From NCBI GenBank assembly GCA_021732605.1, contig JAKFUS010000020.1:1-63132 (forward strand): a stretch of DNA of 63,132 nucleotides, in the 5' to 3' direction. Source of the DNA: Betaproteobacteria bacterium (GTDB lineage Bacteria > Pseudomonadota > Gammaproteobacteria > Burkholderiales > SG8-41). The notes beneath the pieces were generated by a model. That model worked only from the letters and a program-made list of their open reading frames with translations, had not been told where the DNA came from and did not search any database. The position numbers were made by a program, and so were the translations under genes. Shown here in pieces: positions 15,665-24,343 of the stretch (its first letter is position 1; each line of letters starts with the position of its first letter).

Positions 15665-17095
15665 TCACCGCTTGCGCTCCTGTTCAAGCTGCATCCGGCG
15701 CAACTCCCGCAGGCGGGCTTCAATCGCGGAAAGCTGGTAAAAGTCGCCCTCACCCGTCTTCAGTGCGATTTGCATCTGCTCAACGGCAGCCCCGAGTTGC
15801 CCGCTTCGGAAGTAAGCCTCCCCTTGCGCGCGATGCTGCTGCAGGCGATTGCCCTGCGCCGCGTAAGCCTGCGCCTGCAGCCGGTAGAGCCGGGAATCGG
15901 AGGGCTGCGTCCGCAGCTGGCTGTCGATCATCTGCAGCACGGCGGCTGGCTGACGCGCACGCATCAGTTCCTCGGCGTGACCATAAAACAATGCACGGGA
16001 AGCCGGATAGGCGCGCCGGGCATCCTGATAACATTTCACTGCGTTCGCGGAGTCCCCTGCGGCGACCGCCAGCTGGCAAGCCAGATTTTCGATGATCGGG
16101 CTCGGTGTTTTGCGCAGCGGCGCGATTTCCTTCTGGGCACGGGGAAAATCGCGCGCGCGTATCAGGCTGGCAACCAGTCCGTAACGGCTGGCCGTTTCCG
16201 AGAGGAATTTGCGTTCGGTGAAACTGGTCTCGAAAAAAGCCACGGCATCACGCGGCGTTCCGGTCTCGGCACGCAACTTCGCACGTATCAGCTGAAAATC
16301 AAGACTGTCGGGTATTTGCCGGTACGGCAGGTTCTCGATACGGTTCTGGATGTCGGCAATCCGTTCGAACGTCAACGGGTGGGTGCGCAGGTAGGACGGC
16401 GCGCCGCCCTCATAAATCCGTGTGGCACGCTGCAAACGTTCGAAAAAAACCGCCATCCCGCGGGGATCAAGTCCTGCGCCCTCCAGCAATTGCAATCCGA
16501 TCCGGTCCGCTTCGCGCTCATTGTCGCGCGTGAAATTCAGCTGGCTCTGCACGATGCCTGCCTGCCCGAACACCACCGCGGCCTCGCCAATCTGCGAATT
16601 GGAGCGCGCAGCAAGTATGGCAACCGCCAACGCGGCGATGGACAACAACTGGTTCTGGCCCTGCTGGCCGATCATCCGCGCAATGTGGCGCTGCGTCACA
16701 TGCGCAACCTCATGGCCAACCACGCCGGCAACCTCGGATTCGCTTTGCGCGGCCAGCAGCAATCCGCTATTGATCCCGATGAACCCGCCAGGCAACGCAA
16801 AGGCGTTGATCTGCGGATCGCGCATCACGAAAAACTCAAACTCCTGCCGAAACGCGTCGCTGCGCGCAGTCAACCGGCCACCCAGGCTGTTGACATAGTC
16901 AGCCACCTCCGCATCATCCAGGTAGCCGGGATCGCGACGGATTTCGAGCATGATGCTCTCGCCGAGACGACGCTCGTCGGCCGGCGTGATCGCTGCGGCG
17001 GATACGTCGCCGAGTTCTGGCAAACCCTGCGCAAGCACGCGGGGAACACACAGCAGAATCAACAGCAGGAGCGGGGGGAATAGGCGTTGCAGCAT
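15665..17095 (-). CDS. bepA: BepA-like M48 periplasmic metalloprotease with TPRs
   Basis: A 476-residue protein with a signal peptide ([18 protein letters not shown]). The M48 domain has the zinc motif HEVAH followed by TQRHIARM and the third ligand in NEREADRIG. The C-terminal half is TPR-like ([22 protein letters not shown]). This domain order and length match BepA/YfgC, an outer-membrane quality-control protease that acts on LptD and on stalled secretins or porins. Its position upstream of a secretin operon could be functional. It is divergent from moaC, with 36 bases between the starts. Confidence 0.88.
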   Translation of the reverse strand: MLQRLFPPLLLLILLCVPRVLAQGLPELGDVSAAAITPADERRLGESIMLEIRRDPGYLDDAEVADYVNSLGGRLTARSDAFRQEFEFFVMRDPQINAFALPGGFIGINSGLLLAAQSESEVAGVVGHEVAHVTQRHIARMIGQQGQNQLLSIAALAVAILAARSNSQIGEAAVVFGQAGIVQSQLNFTRDNEREADRIGLQLLEGAGLDPRGMAVFFERLQRATRIYEGGAPSYLRTHPLTFERIADIQNRIENLPYRQIPDSLDFQLIRAKLRAETGTPRDAVAFFETSFTERKFLSETASRYGLVASLIRARDFPRAQKEIAPLRKTPSPIIENLACQLAVAAGDSANAVKCYQDARRAYPASRALFYGHAEELMRARQPAAVLQMIDSQLRTQPSDSRLYRLQAQAYAAQGNRLQQHRAQGEAYFRSGQLGAAVEQMQIALKTGEGDFYQLSAIEARLRELRRMQLEQERKR

Positions 17096-17131
17096 GGTGC
17101 TATGATAATTCCGGCAAGTCGGAGTTCAATA

Positions 17132-17638
17132 ATGAAAAAACAATCTGTTACAGCTACCTTGACACATTTTGACGCAAATGGTCAGGCATGGATGGTTGAT
17201 GTCGCCAACAAAGCGGAAACCCACCGGCTGGCCCGCGCCGTGGGCCGCATCATGATGCAAGCGGCGACCCTGCGACAGATCATTTCCGGCAGCGCAAAAA
17301 AAGGCGATGTGCTCGGCATCGCACGGATTGCCGGCATCCAGGCCGCCAAACACACCCCGACGCTGATTCCGCTGTGCCATCCGCTGGCGCTGACCCGGGT
17401 GGAAATCGATTTTAAGATCGAGCGCCGCCACAACGCCGTAAGCTGTACGGCTACTGCGGAAACGGTAGGCCGCACCGGCGTGGAAATGGAAGCCTTGACG
17501 GCTGCCAGCATCGCCCTGTTGACCATCTACGACATGTGCAAGGGCGTGGATCGCGGCATGCGCATCGAAACGCTGCAGCTTGAGGAAAAACGCGGCGGAA
17601 AATCCGGGACATGGAAGGCGCCACGGCGCGCCGGCTGA
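17132..17638 (+). CDS. moaC: Cyclic pyranopterin monophosphate synthase
   Basis: 168 residues. The start ATG at 17132 has GGAG seven bases upstream; an earlier in-frame ATG at 17087 would overlap the divergent gene and adds no family sequence. MoaC motifs are clear: [61 protein letters not shown] and [15 protein letters not shown]. It makes cyclic pyranopterin monophosphate, the first molybdopterin intermediate, with MoaA. The molybdenum or tungsten formate dehydrogenase at 53371-57917 needs this cofactor. Confidence 0.95.
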   Translation: MKKQSVTATLTHFDANGQAWMVDVANKAETHRLARAVGRIMMQAATLRQIISGSAKKGDVLGIARIAGIQAAKHTPTLIPLCHPLALTRVEIDFKIERRHNAVSCTATAETVGRTGVEMEALTAASIALLTIYDMCKGVDRGMRIETLQLEEKRGGKSGTWKAPRRAG

Positions 17639-17745
17639 ACGCTCAGACTCTTCGGCGCTGAGAATATTCCCTCAGGGCATATCAAAGCGCTGAATTCCAT
17701 GCGGTATTGGCTGGGTTAAAATCCGGGCACAGGAGGACTCCAACC

Positions 17746-18213
17746 ATGAAAGCATCCGTGAAAATTATGCGTCGTAATTTCCTGAAAATCTCGGCTGGCG
17801 CCTGCGCGGCGGCTGCGGGCCTGCTCCAGTCAGGTGCAGCGTGGGCGGCCACGTGGAACAAAAACGGCTTCGATTCCAAAACGGCAGTCGATGCACAGAA
17901 CAGCCTTGGCGCAACCAATCTGATCGACAGCAGGGACATCACCATTACCGCACCGGATATCGCCGAGAACGGCGCCATCGTGCCCGTCGCGATCACCAGC
18001 AAAATCCCCAACACCCAGAGCATCTCCATCATCGCCGAAAAAAATCCCTTCCCTCTGGCCGCGAGTTTCGACATCAGCGCTGGCGGTGAGGCTTATGTCT
18101 CGACCCGGCTCAAGATGGGCCAGACCTCGAACGTGCGCGCCATTGTCAAGGCGGACGGGAAGTTCTACACCGCGATCAAGGAAGTCAAAATAACCGTCGG
18201 TGGCTGCGGCTGA
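17746..18213 (+). CDS. soxY: Thiosulfate-oxidation carrier protein SoxY
   Basis: 155 residues from the ATG at 17746, which has AGGAGG nine bases upstream. The N-terminus is a Tat signal (RRNFLK then a hydrophobic Ala/Gly stretch), as usual for SoxY. The protein ends in GGCG, the swinging C-terminal arm whose cysteine carries the sulfur substrate. The core contains APDIAENGAIVPVAI and KNPFPLAASFDI. It starts a soxYZAX operon; soxB, soxC and soxD are not in the window. Confidence 0.95.
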   Translation: MKASVKIMRRNFLKISAGACAAAAGLLQSGAAWAATWNKNGFDSKTAVDAQNSLGATNLIDSRDITITAPDIAENGAIVPVAITSKIPNTQSISIIAEKNPFPLAASFDISAGGEAYVSTRLKMGQTSNVRAIVKADGKFYTAIKEVKITVGGCG

Positions 18214-18257
18214 TCATTTGATGCCTGCAACCACACCTGCGAAAAGAGGAAAACCCA

Positions 18258-18575
18258 ATGGCTGAACCAATGAAAATCCGCGCCACGCTGCAGGGCGATA
18301 CCGCGGACGTGCGCATCCTGATGCGGCATCCGATGGAAACCGGCACCCGCAAAACCGCGACCGGCGTCGTGCCCCTGCATTTCATCCAAAGCGTGCTCGT
18401 CGAACACAACGGAAAAACCGTGCTTGACGCGCAATGGAGCCAGGCCATTTCGCGGGATCCGTTTCTCGGCCTGCGTGTCAAGGGCGCCAAGCTGGGCGAC
18501 AAGATCAGCGTCACCTGGACCGACAACAAGGGCGACAAGCGCAGCGATGACGTCGCGGTGTCCGCGGGCACATAG
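18258..18575 (+). CDS. soxZ: Thiosulfate-oxidation carrier protein SoxZ
   Basis: 105 residues, the usual SoxZ length, without signal peptide; it is exported bound to SoxY. Family motifs: MKIRATLQGDTADVRILMRHPMETG (split: MKIRATLQGDTADV and RILMRHPMETG) and GDKISVTWTDNKGD. The start has GAGGA upstream. It lies 44 bases after soxY and before soxA. Confidence 0.95.
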   Translation: MAEPMKIRATLQGDTADVRILMRHPMETGTRKTATGVVPLHFIQSVLVEHNGKTVLDAQWSQAISRDPFLGLRVKGAKLGDKISVTWTDNKGDKRSDDVAVSAGT

Positions 18576-18618
18576 CCACCGCGAAACAGCTTCATCACAA
18601 TAAAAATAGGAGGAGACC

Positions 18619-19428
18619 GTGAAAAGAATGCGCGGCAGCAACCTGATCTTGGGCGCAGCCCTCTGCCTTGCCATGGCGCCATCTGCCCTGGCGCAGGGCA
18701 ATGACCTTTCCATTGGTCGCAAGATGCTGATGGAAGACAATCCCGGCGAACTGTGGATCGACCAGGGCAAGGACTTGTTTCACCAGAAGCGCGGACCCAA
18801 AAATGTCTCGCTGGAGCAATGCGATTTCGGCATGGGATCGGGAAAACTCGAAGGCGCTGCAGCGCGTCTGCCCCGCTATTTTGCCGACACCGACCGCGTC
18901 GAGGATCTGGAATCGCGATTGCTGACCTGCATGACGCGGCTGCAGGGATTTGACCGCAACCAGTTGATCAAAGACGCCATCAGCGCCCCGGCCAGCCGGG
19001 GTTCGGACATCGAAGCCCTGGCGCTGTACGTGACCTCGCGCTCCAATGGCATGAAAGTCAATGTCTCGCTGAGTCACAAGAAAGAATTCGACATGTACAA
19101 GGCCGGCGAATATCTGTTCTATCGCCGCAGCGGCCAGACCGATTTCGGTTGCGTGCAATGCCACGGCGAGGCCGACAAGCGCATCCGCCTGCAGGATCTG
19201 GTGCACATGACCAGCAAAGCGGGCGCGCAGGAGGTGGCTGCAAGCTGGCCCGCTTATCGCGGCGCGCATTATGTCGTGCGCACCATGCAGTGGCGCTTGA
19301 ACGACTGCGTATGGCAGATGCGCCTTCCCGACCTCAAATATGCGACGGATTATTCGATTGCATTGACCACCTACCTCAACCGCCAGGGCAATGACGCCGT
19401 GATGCAGGTGCCCGGGTTCAAACGTTAG
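18619..19428 (+). CDS. soxA: SoxA, c-type cytochrome subunit of SoxAX
   Basis: 269 residues from a GTG start (AGGAGGAG just upstream). A signal peptide (LILGAALCLAMAPSALAQ) is followed by two cytochrome-like halves. Only one CxxCH haem site is present (CVQCH, about residue 176). The N-terminal half keeps Cys at EQCDFG and LLTCM but has lost its haem motif, as in mono-haem SoxA. The active-site cysteine region is NDCVWQMRLPD. SoxAX joins thiosulfate oxidatively to the SoxY cysteine in the periplasm. Confidence 0.95.
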   Translation: MKRMRGSNLILGAALCLAMAPSALAQGNDLSIGRKMLMEDNPGELWIDQGKDLFHQKRGPKNVSLEQCDFGMGSGKLEGAAARLPRYFADTDRVEDLESRLLTCMTRLQGFDRNQLIKDAISAPASRGSDIEALALYVTSRSNGMKVNVSLSHKKEFDMYKAGEYLFYRRSGQTDFGCVQCHGEADKRIRLQDLVHMTSKAGAQEVAASWPAYRGAHYVVRTMQWRLNDCVWQMRLPDLKYATDYSIALTTYLNRQGNDAVMQVPGFKR

Positions 19429-19437
19429 AGGGATGCG

Positions 19438-20070
19438 ATGAAAACGACTTGGATCAAGTGGTCGGCATCTGCGGTCACCGGATTGATGGTTGCCGGTTGC
19501 GCCAGCTACCCGGATCAGGCGACAACGCGGCAAATGGCGGAAAAAATGGTCTTTGAGGCTTTTGACGCTTCGCTGGCACACATGAAACGCCTGGAGCAGG
19601 ACCGGTCGCAGCAGATCTGCAGCAAGATCGGTGACGCGAAACTGAGCCGGGAAGAAGCCGCAGAAGTGGTTAAACTCGCGCGCGCCTCAATCCAGTATCC
19701 GGCTTCAGGCCAGCTCACTGGTGACTGGAAGGCCGGGGACAGGCTGGCACACGATGGTTCCGGCGACCGTATCCGCAGCGGCAAGACCGAGGCCAACAAA
19801 CAAAACGGCGCCCTGTGCCAGAATTGCCATGCCCTCGCGCCTGGCGAAATCAACGTCGGCAATGTCGGCCCGCCACTGACCGGTTACGGCAAGCAGCGCG
19901 GCAATTCCGAGGCCATCGTCAAATACACCTACGAAAAAATCTACAATGCCTGGGCGTATTTTCCGTGTTCCAACATGCCGCGTCTGGGCGCCACCAGGCA
20001 CCTGACGCCGGAGCAGGTCACGCACATGGTGGCCTACCTGCTTGACCCGCAGTCGCCGATCAACAAGTAA
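19438..20070 (+). CDS. soxX: SoxX, cytochrome c subunit of SoxAX, lipobox-bearing
   Basis: 210 residues, beginning nine bases after soxA. The haem motif is CQNCH (residues ~126-130), and a Met ligand lies in CSNMPRLGA. The end, HLTPEQVTHMVAYLLDP, is typical of SoxX. The N-terminal signal reads SAVTGLMVAGCASYP, a good lipobox (V-A-G-C), so the mature protein may be lipid-anchored instead of free in the periplasm. About 100 residues precede the haem domain. A strong terminator follows. Confidence 0.93.
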   Translation: MKTTWIKWSASAVTGLMVAGCASYPDQATTRQMAEKMVFEAFDASLAHMKRLEQDRSQQICSKIGDAKLSREEAAEVVKLARASIQYPASGQLTGDWKAGDRLAHDGSGDRIRSGKTEANKQNGALCQNCHALAPGEINVGNVGPPLTGYGKQRGNSEAIVKYTYEKIYNAWAYFPCSNMPRLGATRHLTPEQVTHMVAYLLDPQSPINK

Positions 20071-20091
20071 TTCCGGCAGCTAAGAGAATAC

Positions 20092-20120
20092 AGAGGCTTG
20101 GACAACCAAGCCTCTTTTTT
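20092..20120 (+). terminator. Rho-independent terminator of soxYZAX
   Basis: AGAGGCTTGG-ACAA-CCAAGCCTCT is a perfect 10-bp stem with a 4-nt loop followed by a run of T, 22 bases after the soxX stop. Confidence 0.93.
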
Positions 20121-20193
20121 CAGTGCGCATACTCCCCTGCAAAATCCTGAATGGGTTTGCCCGGGCACCCTTTCAACTTCATCGGCGACAGTC

Positions 20194-20222
20194 TTGAATC
20201 TGGCAGAATGCCCAACATTAAT
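20194..20222 (+). promoter_or_regulatory. Predicted sigma-70 promoter of the GT-methyltransferase gene
   Basis: TTGAAT at 20194-20199 and ATTAAT at 20217-20222 are 17 bases apart, 27 bases upstream of the ATG at 20249. The surrounding region is AT-rich. Judged by eye only. Confidence 0.45.
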
Positions 20223-20248
20223 TTTCTTTAAGTATTAAATTCCAACAG

Positions 20249-21748
20249 ATGACCACTCACGATACCGCACGAAAGCCGGCCATCAATGTATGCCTGGTGC
20301 AGCCGCCCGGCTACATCCATGCATTGGCCCTGCTGGAAGCAGCGGAGTATGTGAGTGAAAAATCCATCCTCGCCGGGTATCAGGCCAGTCTGAATAAGAA
20401 CAGGCTCCTTTCAAGCGGGTTGAACATTGTTTTTGGAGCGCATATCTGCCCACAGGAAAGCCTCGCCTACCCTCCGAATACGGTGATTTTCAATACCGAG
20501 CAGATTCCGGAAAAAAGCGTATGGATCAATTCCCAATACAAAAATTGCCTGGATCGTCATTTTGTATGGGATTACTCACAACTCAATCTTGCAGTTCTAG
20601 GCCACGAAAGAGCCCAACAGATCAATTTTTACCATGTCGAAAAACTCCGGAGAATAGTCCCGGACCAACAGCCGGAATACGACTTGATATTTTATGGGTC
20701 GATGAATGACCGAAGAAAAAAAATTATTGAAAAGCTCCGAAACCGGGGATTAAAAGTCCTCACGGTATTCGGACTTTACGGGCCCGAACGGGATAGCCAA
20801 TTGAGCAAAGCGCGTGCCGTATTGAATCTTCATTTTTATGAATCACAGATATTTCAGCAGATCCGGGCTTTCTATGCATTGTCCAATGGCATACCCGTCA
20901 TCTCGGAAAATTTTCCCGAAGCCTCTGCTCTGCCTATTTATGGGGAAGTAATATTTACCCCGGGTCGCGAACCATTTGAGGATTACGTTTTAAATCTGCT
21001 TGCGCACAATGAGCGATTCGAACAGACGGCGCGGGGGAAAATTAGCCGTTTTCATGCATCAAAAGACAACATCGAGTTCGGCCAGGCGCTGGAGAAAACC
21101 ATCGATGCCGTTCTTGGCAAACAATCTCAAGAGGTTGCGGTCAAGCCACCAGTACCGTCCAGAATCAACCTTGGCTGTGGCAAAGATTACCGGCCGGATT
21201 ATCTGAATATCGATGTCGATCCAAACGTGAACCCGGACGTGATCGTCGATTTGTCTGCGCTGGTGGAATTGCCCGTTTCCGTTCAATCCCCGATTTACGG
21301 AACAGTCACCCTCGCCGAAAACCATGTTGATGAAATCATCGCAGTGAATGTGCTGGAACAGGTTCAGCAACTGCCACAACTGATGGGTAATTGCCTGAAA
21401 CTGCTTAAGGCGGGCGGGCGATTCACGATTCAAGTGCCGTACGATCTCTCGCTGGGGGCGTGGCAGGATCCACAGCACGTCAGAGCATTCAACGAGAATT
21501 CCTGGCTTTATTACACCGATTGGTTCTGGAAACTGGGCTGGTTTCATGAACGATTCGATTGCACGGAAACGTCGTTGAACCTCACCGACTATGGCAAGAG
21601 CCTGGTCAGTCGCAATGTGCCCCAGGAAGAAATCCTGCGCACAGCCAGAGCCATCGATTCCATGAGGGTGGTTTTGACCAAGCGCAAAACAACCCCTGAA
21701 GAAAAAACCATGGCTCGGGCCAATGACAGCCGCTTGAATACGGGCTAA
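20249..21748 (+). CDS. Glycosyltransferase-methyltransferase fusion
   Basis: A 499-residue cytosolic protein. Residues 1-285 resemble the C-terminal nucleotide-sugar half of glycosyltransferases of the CgeB/GT1-like kind: FNTEQIPEKSVWINSQYKN, YDLIFYGSMNDRRKKIIEKL, SKARAVLNLHFYESQIFQQIR and ALSNGIPVISENF. Residues 305-475 are a class I SAM methyltransferase: INLGCGKDYRPDYLNIDVD, then NVLEQVQQLPQLMGNCLKLLKAGGRFTIQVP. No clear ribosome site precedes the ATG. The N-terminal half is visibly richer in A/T codons than its neighbours, a sign of transfer. It probably modifies a surface glycan or glycoprotein, together with the TPR glycosyltransferases that converge on it. Confidence 0.75.
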   Translation: MTTHDTARKPAINVCLVQPPGYIHALALLEAAEYVSEKSILAGYQASLNKNRLLSSGLNIVFGAHICPQESLAYPPNTVIFNTEQIPEKSVWINSQYKNCLDRHFVWDYSQLNLAVLGHERAQQINFYHVEKLRRIVPDQQPEYDLIFYGSMNDRRKKIIEKLRNRGLKVLTVFGLYGPERDSQLSKARAVLNLHFYESQIFQQIRAFYALSNGIPVISENFPEASALPIYGEVIFTPGREPFEDYVLNLLAHNERFEQTARGKISRFHASKDNIEFGQALEKTIDAVLGKQSQEVAVKPPVPSRINLGCGKDYRPDYLNIDVDPNVNPDVIVDLSALVELPVSVQSPIYGTVTLAENHVDEIIAVNVLEQVQQLPQLMGNCLKLLKAGGRFTIQVPYDLSLGAWQDPQHVRAFNENSWLYYTDWFWKLGWFHERFDCTETSLNLTDYGKSLVSRNVPQEEILRTARAIDSMRVVLTKRKTTPEEKTMARANDSRLNTG

Positions 21749-21816
21749 TCTTCCGCCTCAGCCTCAGCCTTTCAAAAAATACTTTAAAAACAAATACTTA
21801 CAGTTACACGGTCAAT

Positions 21817-24285
21817 CTAGGGCACGGGCGTTACCGAAAACCCCTGGGGCATCTCTGCCCGCTGATACCGCTCATACATAGTGATGTAGGCGGATTCGAT
21901 GTGGCGCCGGTAGCGGTCAATGTCGAATAGCGGGTGCGTGGTCCTGTTTCGCGCCAACCGGGACTTGATGTCGGCCAGCAAAGCCGACGTTGTCGCCAGT
22001 TTGAATGCCAACGTTTCGTAATCAGCTAGGTTCTCAGTAATCAGTTCCGGCAGTCCCACAGCTCGCAGCAAACTCGCAGCAACCCGTCCCGGGAAAGCAT
22101 GCCCTCTGCATGTCAGCACCGGCAGTTCCGCCCACAAGGCGTCACTTGCCGTGGTGTGCGCATTGCACGGCAGCGTGTCCAGAAACAAATCCGCCAGACG
22201 GTGACGCGCCAGATGATCCGGCGGCAGCATGCGTGCTGCGAACACCAGCCGATCGGCGCGCACGCCCCTGGCCTCGGCCTCCAGCTTCAAGTTGCGCGAT
22301 GCCGACGCATTGTCTTCCAGCAGCCACAGCACGCTGCCTGTCACGCGCTGGAGCAATCGCATCCACACGTCAAAAACATCCGGCGTAATCTTGTAGTTGT
22401 TGTTGAAGCAGCAGAACACGAAACCCCGTTCCGGCAATCCGGCTTCGGCACGGCTCACGGTCTGCTCAGCAATCACCCGCTTGGAATCATTGACCTGGTA
22501 GCTGTCGGGCAGGCGCACCACTTTCTCCGCATAAAACCGGTCGTGCTCCTGCGGAATCACCTCCGGGTCACCGATGATGTAGTCCATGTAGTCTGCCCCC
22601 GTCGTGCCCGGATACCCGAGGTAATTGACCTGGATCGGTGCCGCGCGCCGCGCAAAAATCGCCGGACGGCAGCCGTCGGTAAAGCCCTTGAGATCAACCG
22701 CAATGTCGATTTCACGGGCACGCAGCAAAGCCGCAACCTCCATATCGCTTTGATTTCGCACATCATTGAATTGTTCAAAAGCCTTTTGCAGCCTGGCGCG
22801 CATCGCGTCCTGCACATCTGCTCCGAATGACCAAGCCGACACTTCGAACCGTGACCGGTCATGCCGCTCGAACAGTTCCGCCATCAAGTGTGCCGTTGCG
22901 TGATCACGAAAATCGGCAGACAGGTAGGCGATGCGGATGCGGTCATGCCGGTAACGTTCGCCGGTCCACAGGGGTGTAGCCGTCGGGTAGCGCCGCGCCA
23001 CGTACGTCCGGGCACTGGCCAGATGCTCCTCAGCGGAATCAGACAGAACAGCGACCTGAAACGGCAAAGCCACCTGCCCACCGGCACGCACGGCATCCAG
23101 CAACCTTGCCCGTGATTCGTAAAATCCGGCCCAGTTGCAGCACCATACCTCGGAGTAAAGCCGGTTCCCCGCCGCATCTTCGTATTGCGGGTCGAGCTCG
23201 AGCAGACTGGCGTAATCCTGCGCGGCCCGTTCATGCAAACCCAACCTGCGAAACAATCCGCCGCGGTTGTTCAGGGCATCGGCCAACCGTGGATTCAAGG
23301 CCAGCGCCTGGTCATAACTGGCGAGGGCCGCATCAAGTTGCTCCAGCCTGACCAGAGCGGCGCCGCGATTGCTATGCGCCCGCGCATATCCGGGATGACA
23401 GGCAATGGCGCGGTCATAACTGGCGAGGGCCTCGGCATGCCGGTTCAGGCCGGCCAGTGCAATGCCGCGGTTGTAATGGGCGTCGGCGTAATCCGGACGC
23501 ACGACCAATGCCCGGTCATAACTGGCCACGGCATCGGCATGACGCCGGTCATTCCACAGCGCAATACCCCGGTTGTTCAACACTTCCGCATAGTCCGGCT
23601 TCAGCATCAAGGCCTGGTCATAACGCGCCACGGCCTCGGCGTAACGCCGCAGTTTCACCAGCAGCACGCCGCAATGGAACAGCAGATCGACATCTTCCGG
23701 GTCGCCCTGCAGCGCCGCCTCATATCCGGCCAGCGCCTCGGCAAAACGCTGCAGCGCCGACAACAGTTCGCAACGCCGAAGCCGTGCCACACGATGACCG
23801 GGATTGACGACCAGCACGGCTTCGTAATCCGCCAGCGCCTCTGCCGGCCTTCTCAGGTCGATGAGGGCAGCAGCGCGATTGAGCAATGTGTCGGGGTTTT
23901 CCGGATCCAGCGCCAGAGCCCGGTCATAACTCGCCACTGCCTCTTCATGGCGGGCGAGTCCTCGCAACACGTTGCCACGGTTGCCATGCGCCGTCGCATG
24001 ATCCGGGGCCTGCGCAATGGCCCGGTCCATCAGTTTCGCAGCTTCGTCCAGACGCCCGCGCTGCGCCTGGATCACCCCCAGAAACTGCAGTGCATCGGCA
24101 TTGTCCGGTTCCTGCTGCAGCAGCGCGCGATACAGTGTTTCGGCTTGTTCCAGATTTCCCTGCTGCAGCAAGGTCAGCGCCTGCTGCAAAACATCAGGCG
24201 CTGCGATCCCCTCAGCCGGTGCTTCAGCGCCTGTACGACTTTTAAAACGGGAACGCAGGGCATCGAAAAAATTTTGCGCGGACAT
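21817..24285 (-). CDS. TPR protein with O-GlcNAc-transferase-like (GT41) domain
   Basis: 822 residues from the ATG at 24285. Residues ~30-390 hold about ten tetratricopeptide repeats of the YDRALALDPENPDTLLNRA type. Residues ~400-805 are a SPINDLY/OGT-type GT41 catalytic region: HDRIRIAYLSADFRDHATAH (the catalytic-base His region), IQVNYLGYPGTTGADYMDYI, FCCFNNNYKITPDVFDVWMR, and LFLDTLPCNAHTTASDALW, the UDP-binding segment. Bacterial homologues glycosylate proteins in the cytoplasm, including pilins, flagellins and adhesins. It precedes the pilin/PglL region on the same strand. Confidence 0.88.
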   Translation of the reverse strand: MSAQNFFDALRSRFKSRTGAEAPAEGIAAPDVLQQALTLLQQGNLEQAETLYRALLQQEPDNADALQFLGVIQAQRGRLDEAAKLMDRAIAQAPDHATAHGNRGNVLRGLARHEEAVASYDRALALDPENPDTLLNRAAALIDLRRPAEALADYEAVLVVNPGHRVARLRRCELLSALQRFAEALAGYEAALQGDPEDVDLLFHCGVLLVKLRRYAEAVARYDQALMLKPDYAEVLNNRGIALWNDRRHADAVASYDRALVVRPDYADAHYNRGIALAGLNRHAEALASYDRAIACHPGYARAHSNRGAALVRLEQLDAALASYDQALALNPRLADALNNRGGLFRRLGLHERAAQDYASLLELDPQYEDAAGNRLYSEVWCCNWAGFYESRARLLDAVRAGGQVALPFQVAVLSDSAEEHLASARTYVARRYPTATPLWTGERYRHDRIRIAYLSADFRDHATAHLMAELFERHDRSRFEVSAWSFGADVQDAMRARLQKAFEQFNDVRNQSDMEVAALLRAREIDIAVDLKGFTDGCRPAIFARRAAPIQVNYLGYPGTTGADYMDYIIGDPEVIPQEHDRFYAEKVVRLPDSYQVNDSKRVIAEQTVSRAEAGLPERGFVFCCFNNNYKITPDVFDVWMRLLQRVTGSVLWLLEDNASASRNLKLEAEARGVRADRLVFAARMLPPDHLARHRLADLFLDTLPCNAHTTASDALWAELPVLTCRGHAFPGRVAASLLRAVGLPELITENLADYETLAFKLATTSALLADIKSRLARNRTTHPLFDIDRYRRHIESAYITMYERYQRAEMPQGFSVTPVP

Positions 24286-24343
24286 CAATCATCGTCCCTG
24301 TTCAGTACACAAAAATACGCGAGCCAGGCTGTGTCGCATGCGA

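Noticed and set aside
17639-17745. A promoter for soxY between moaC and soxY
   Set aside because: TAAAAT is present near 17717, but no acceptable -35 box at proper spacing was found by eye.
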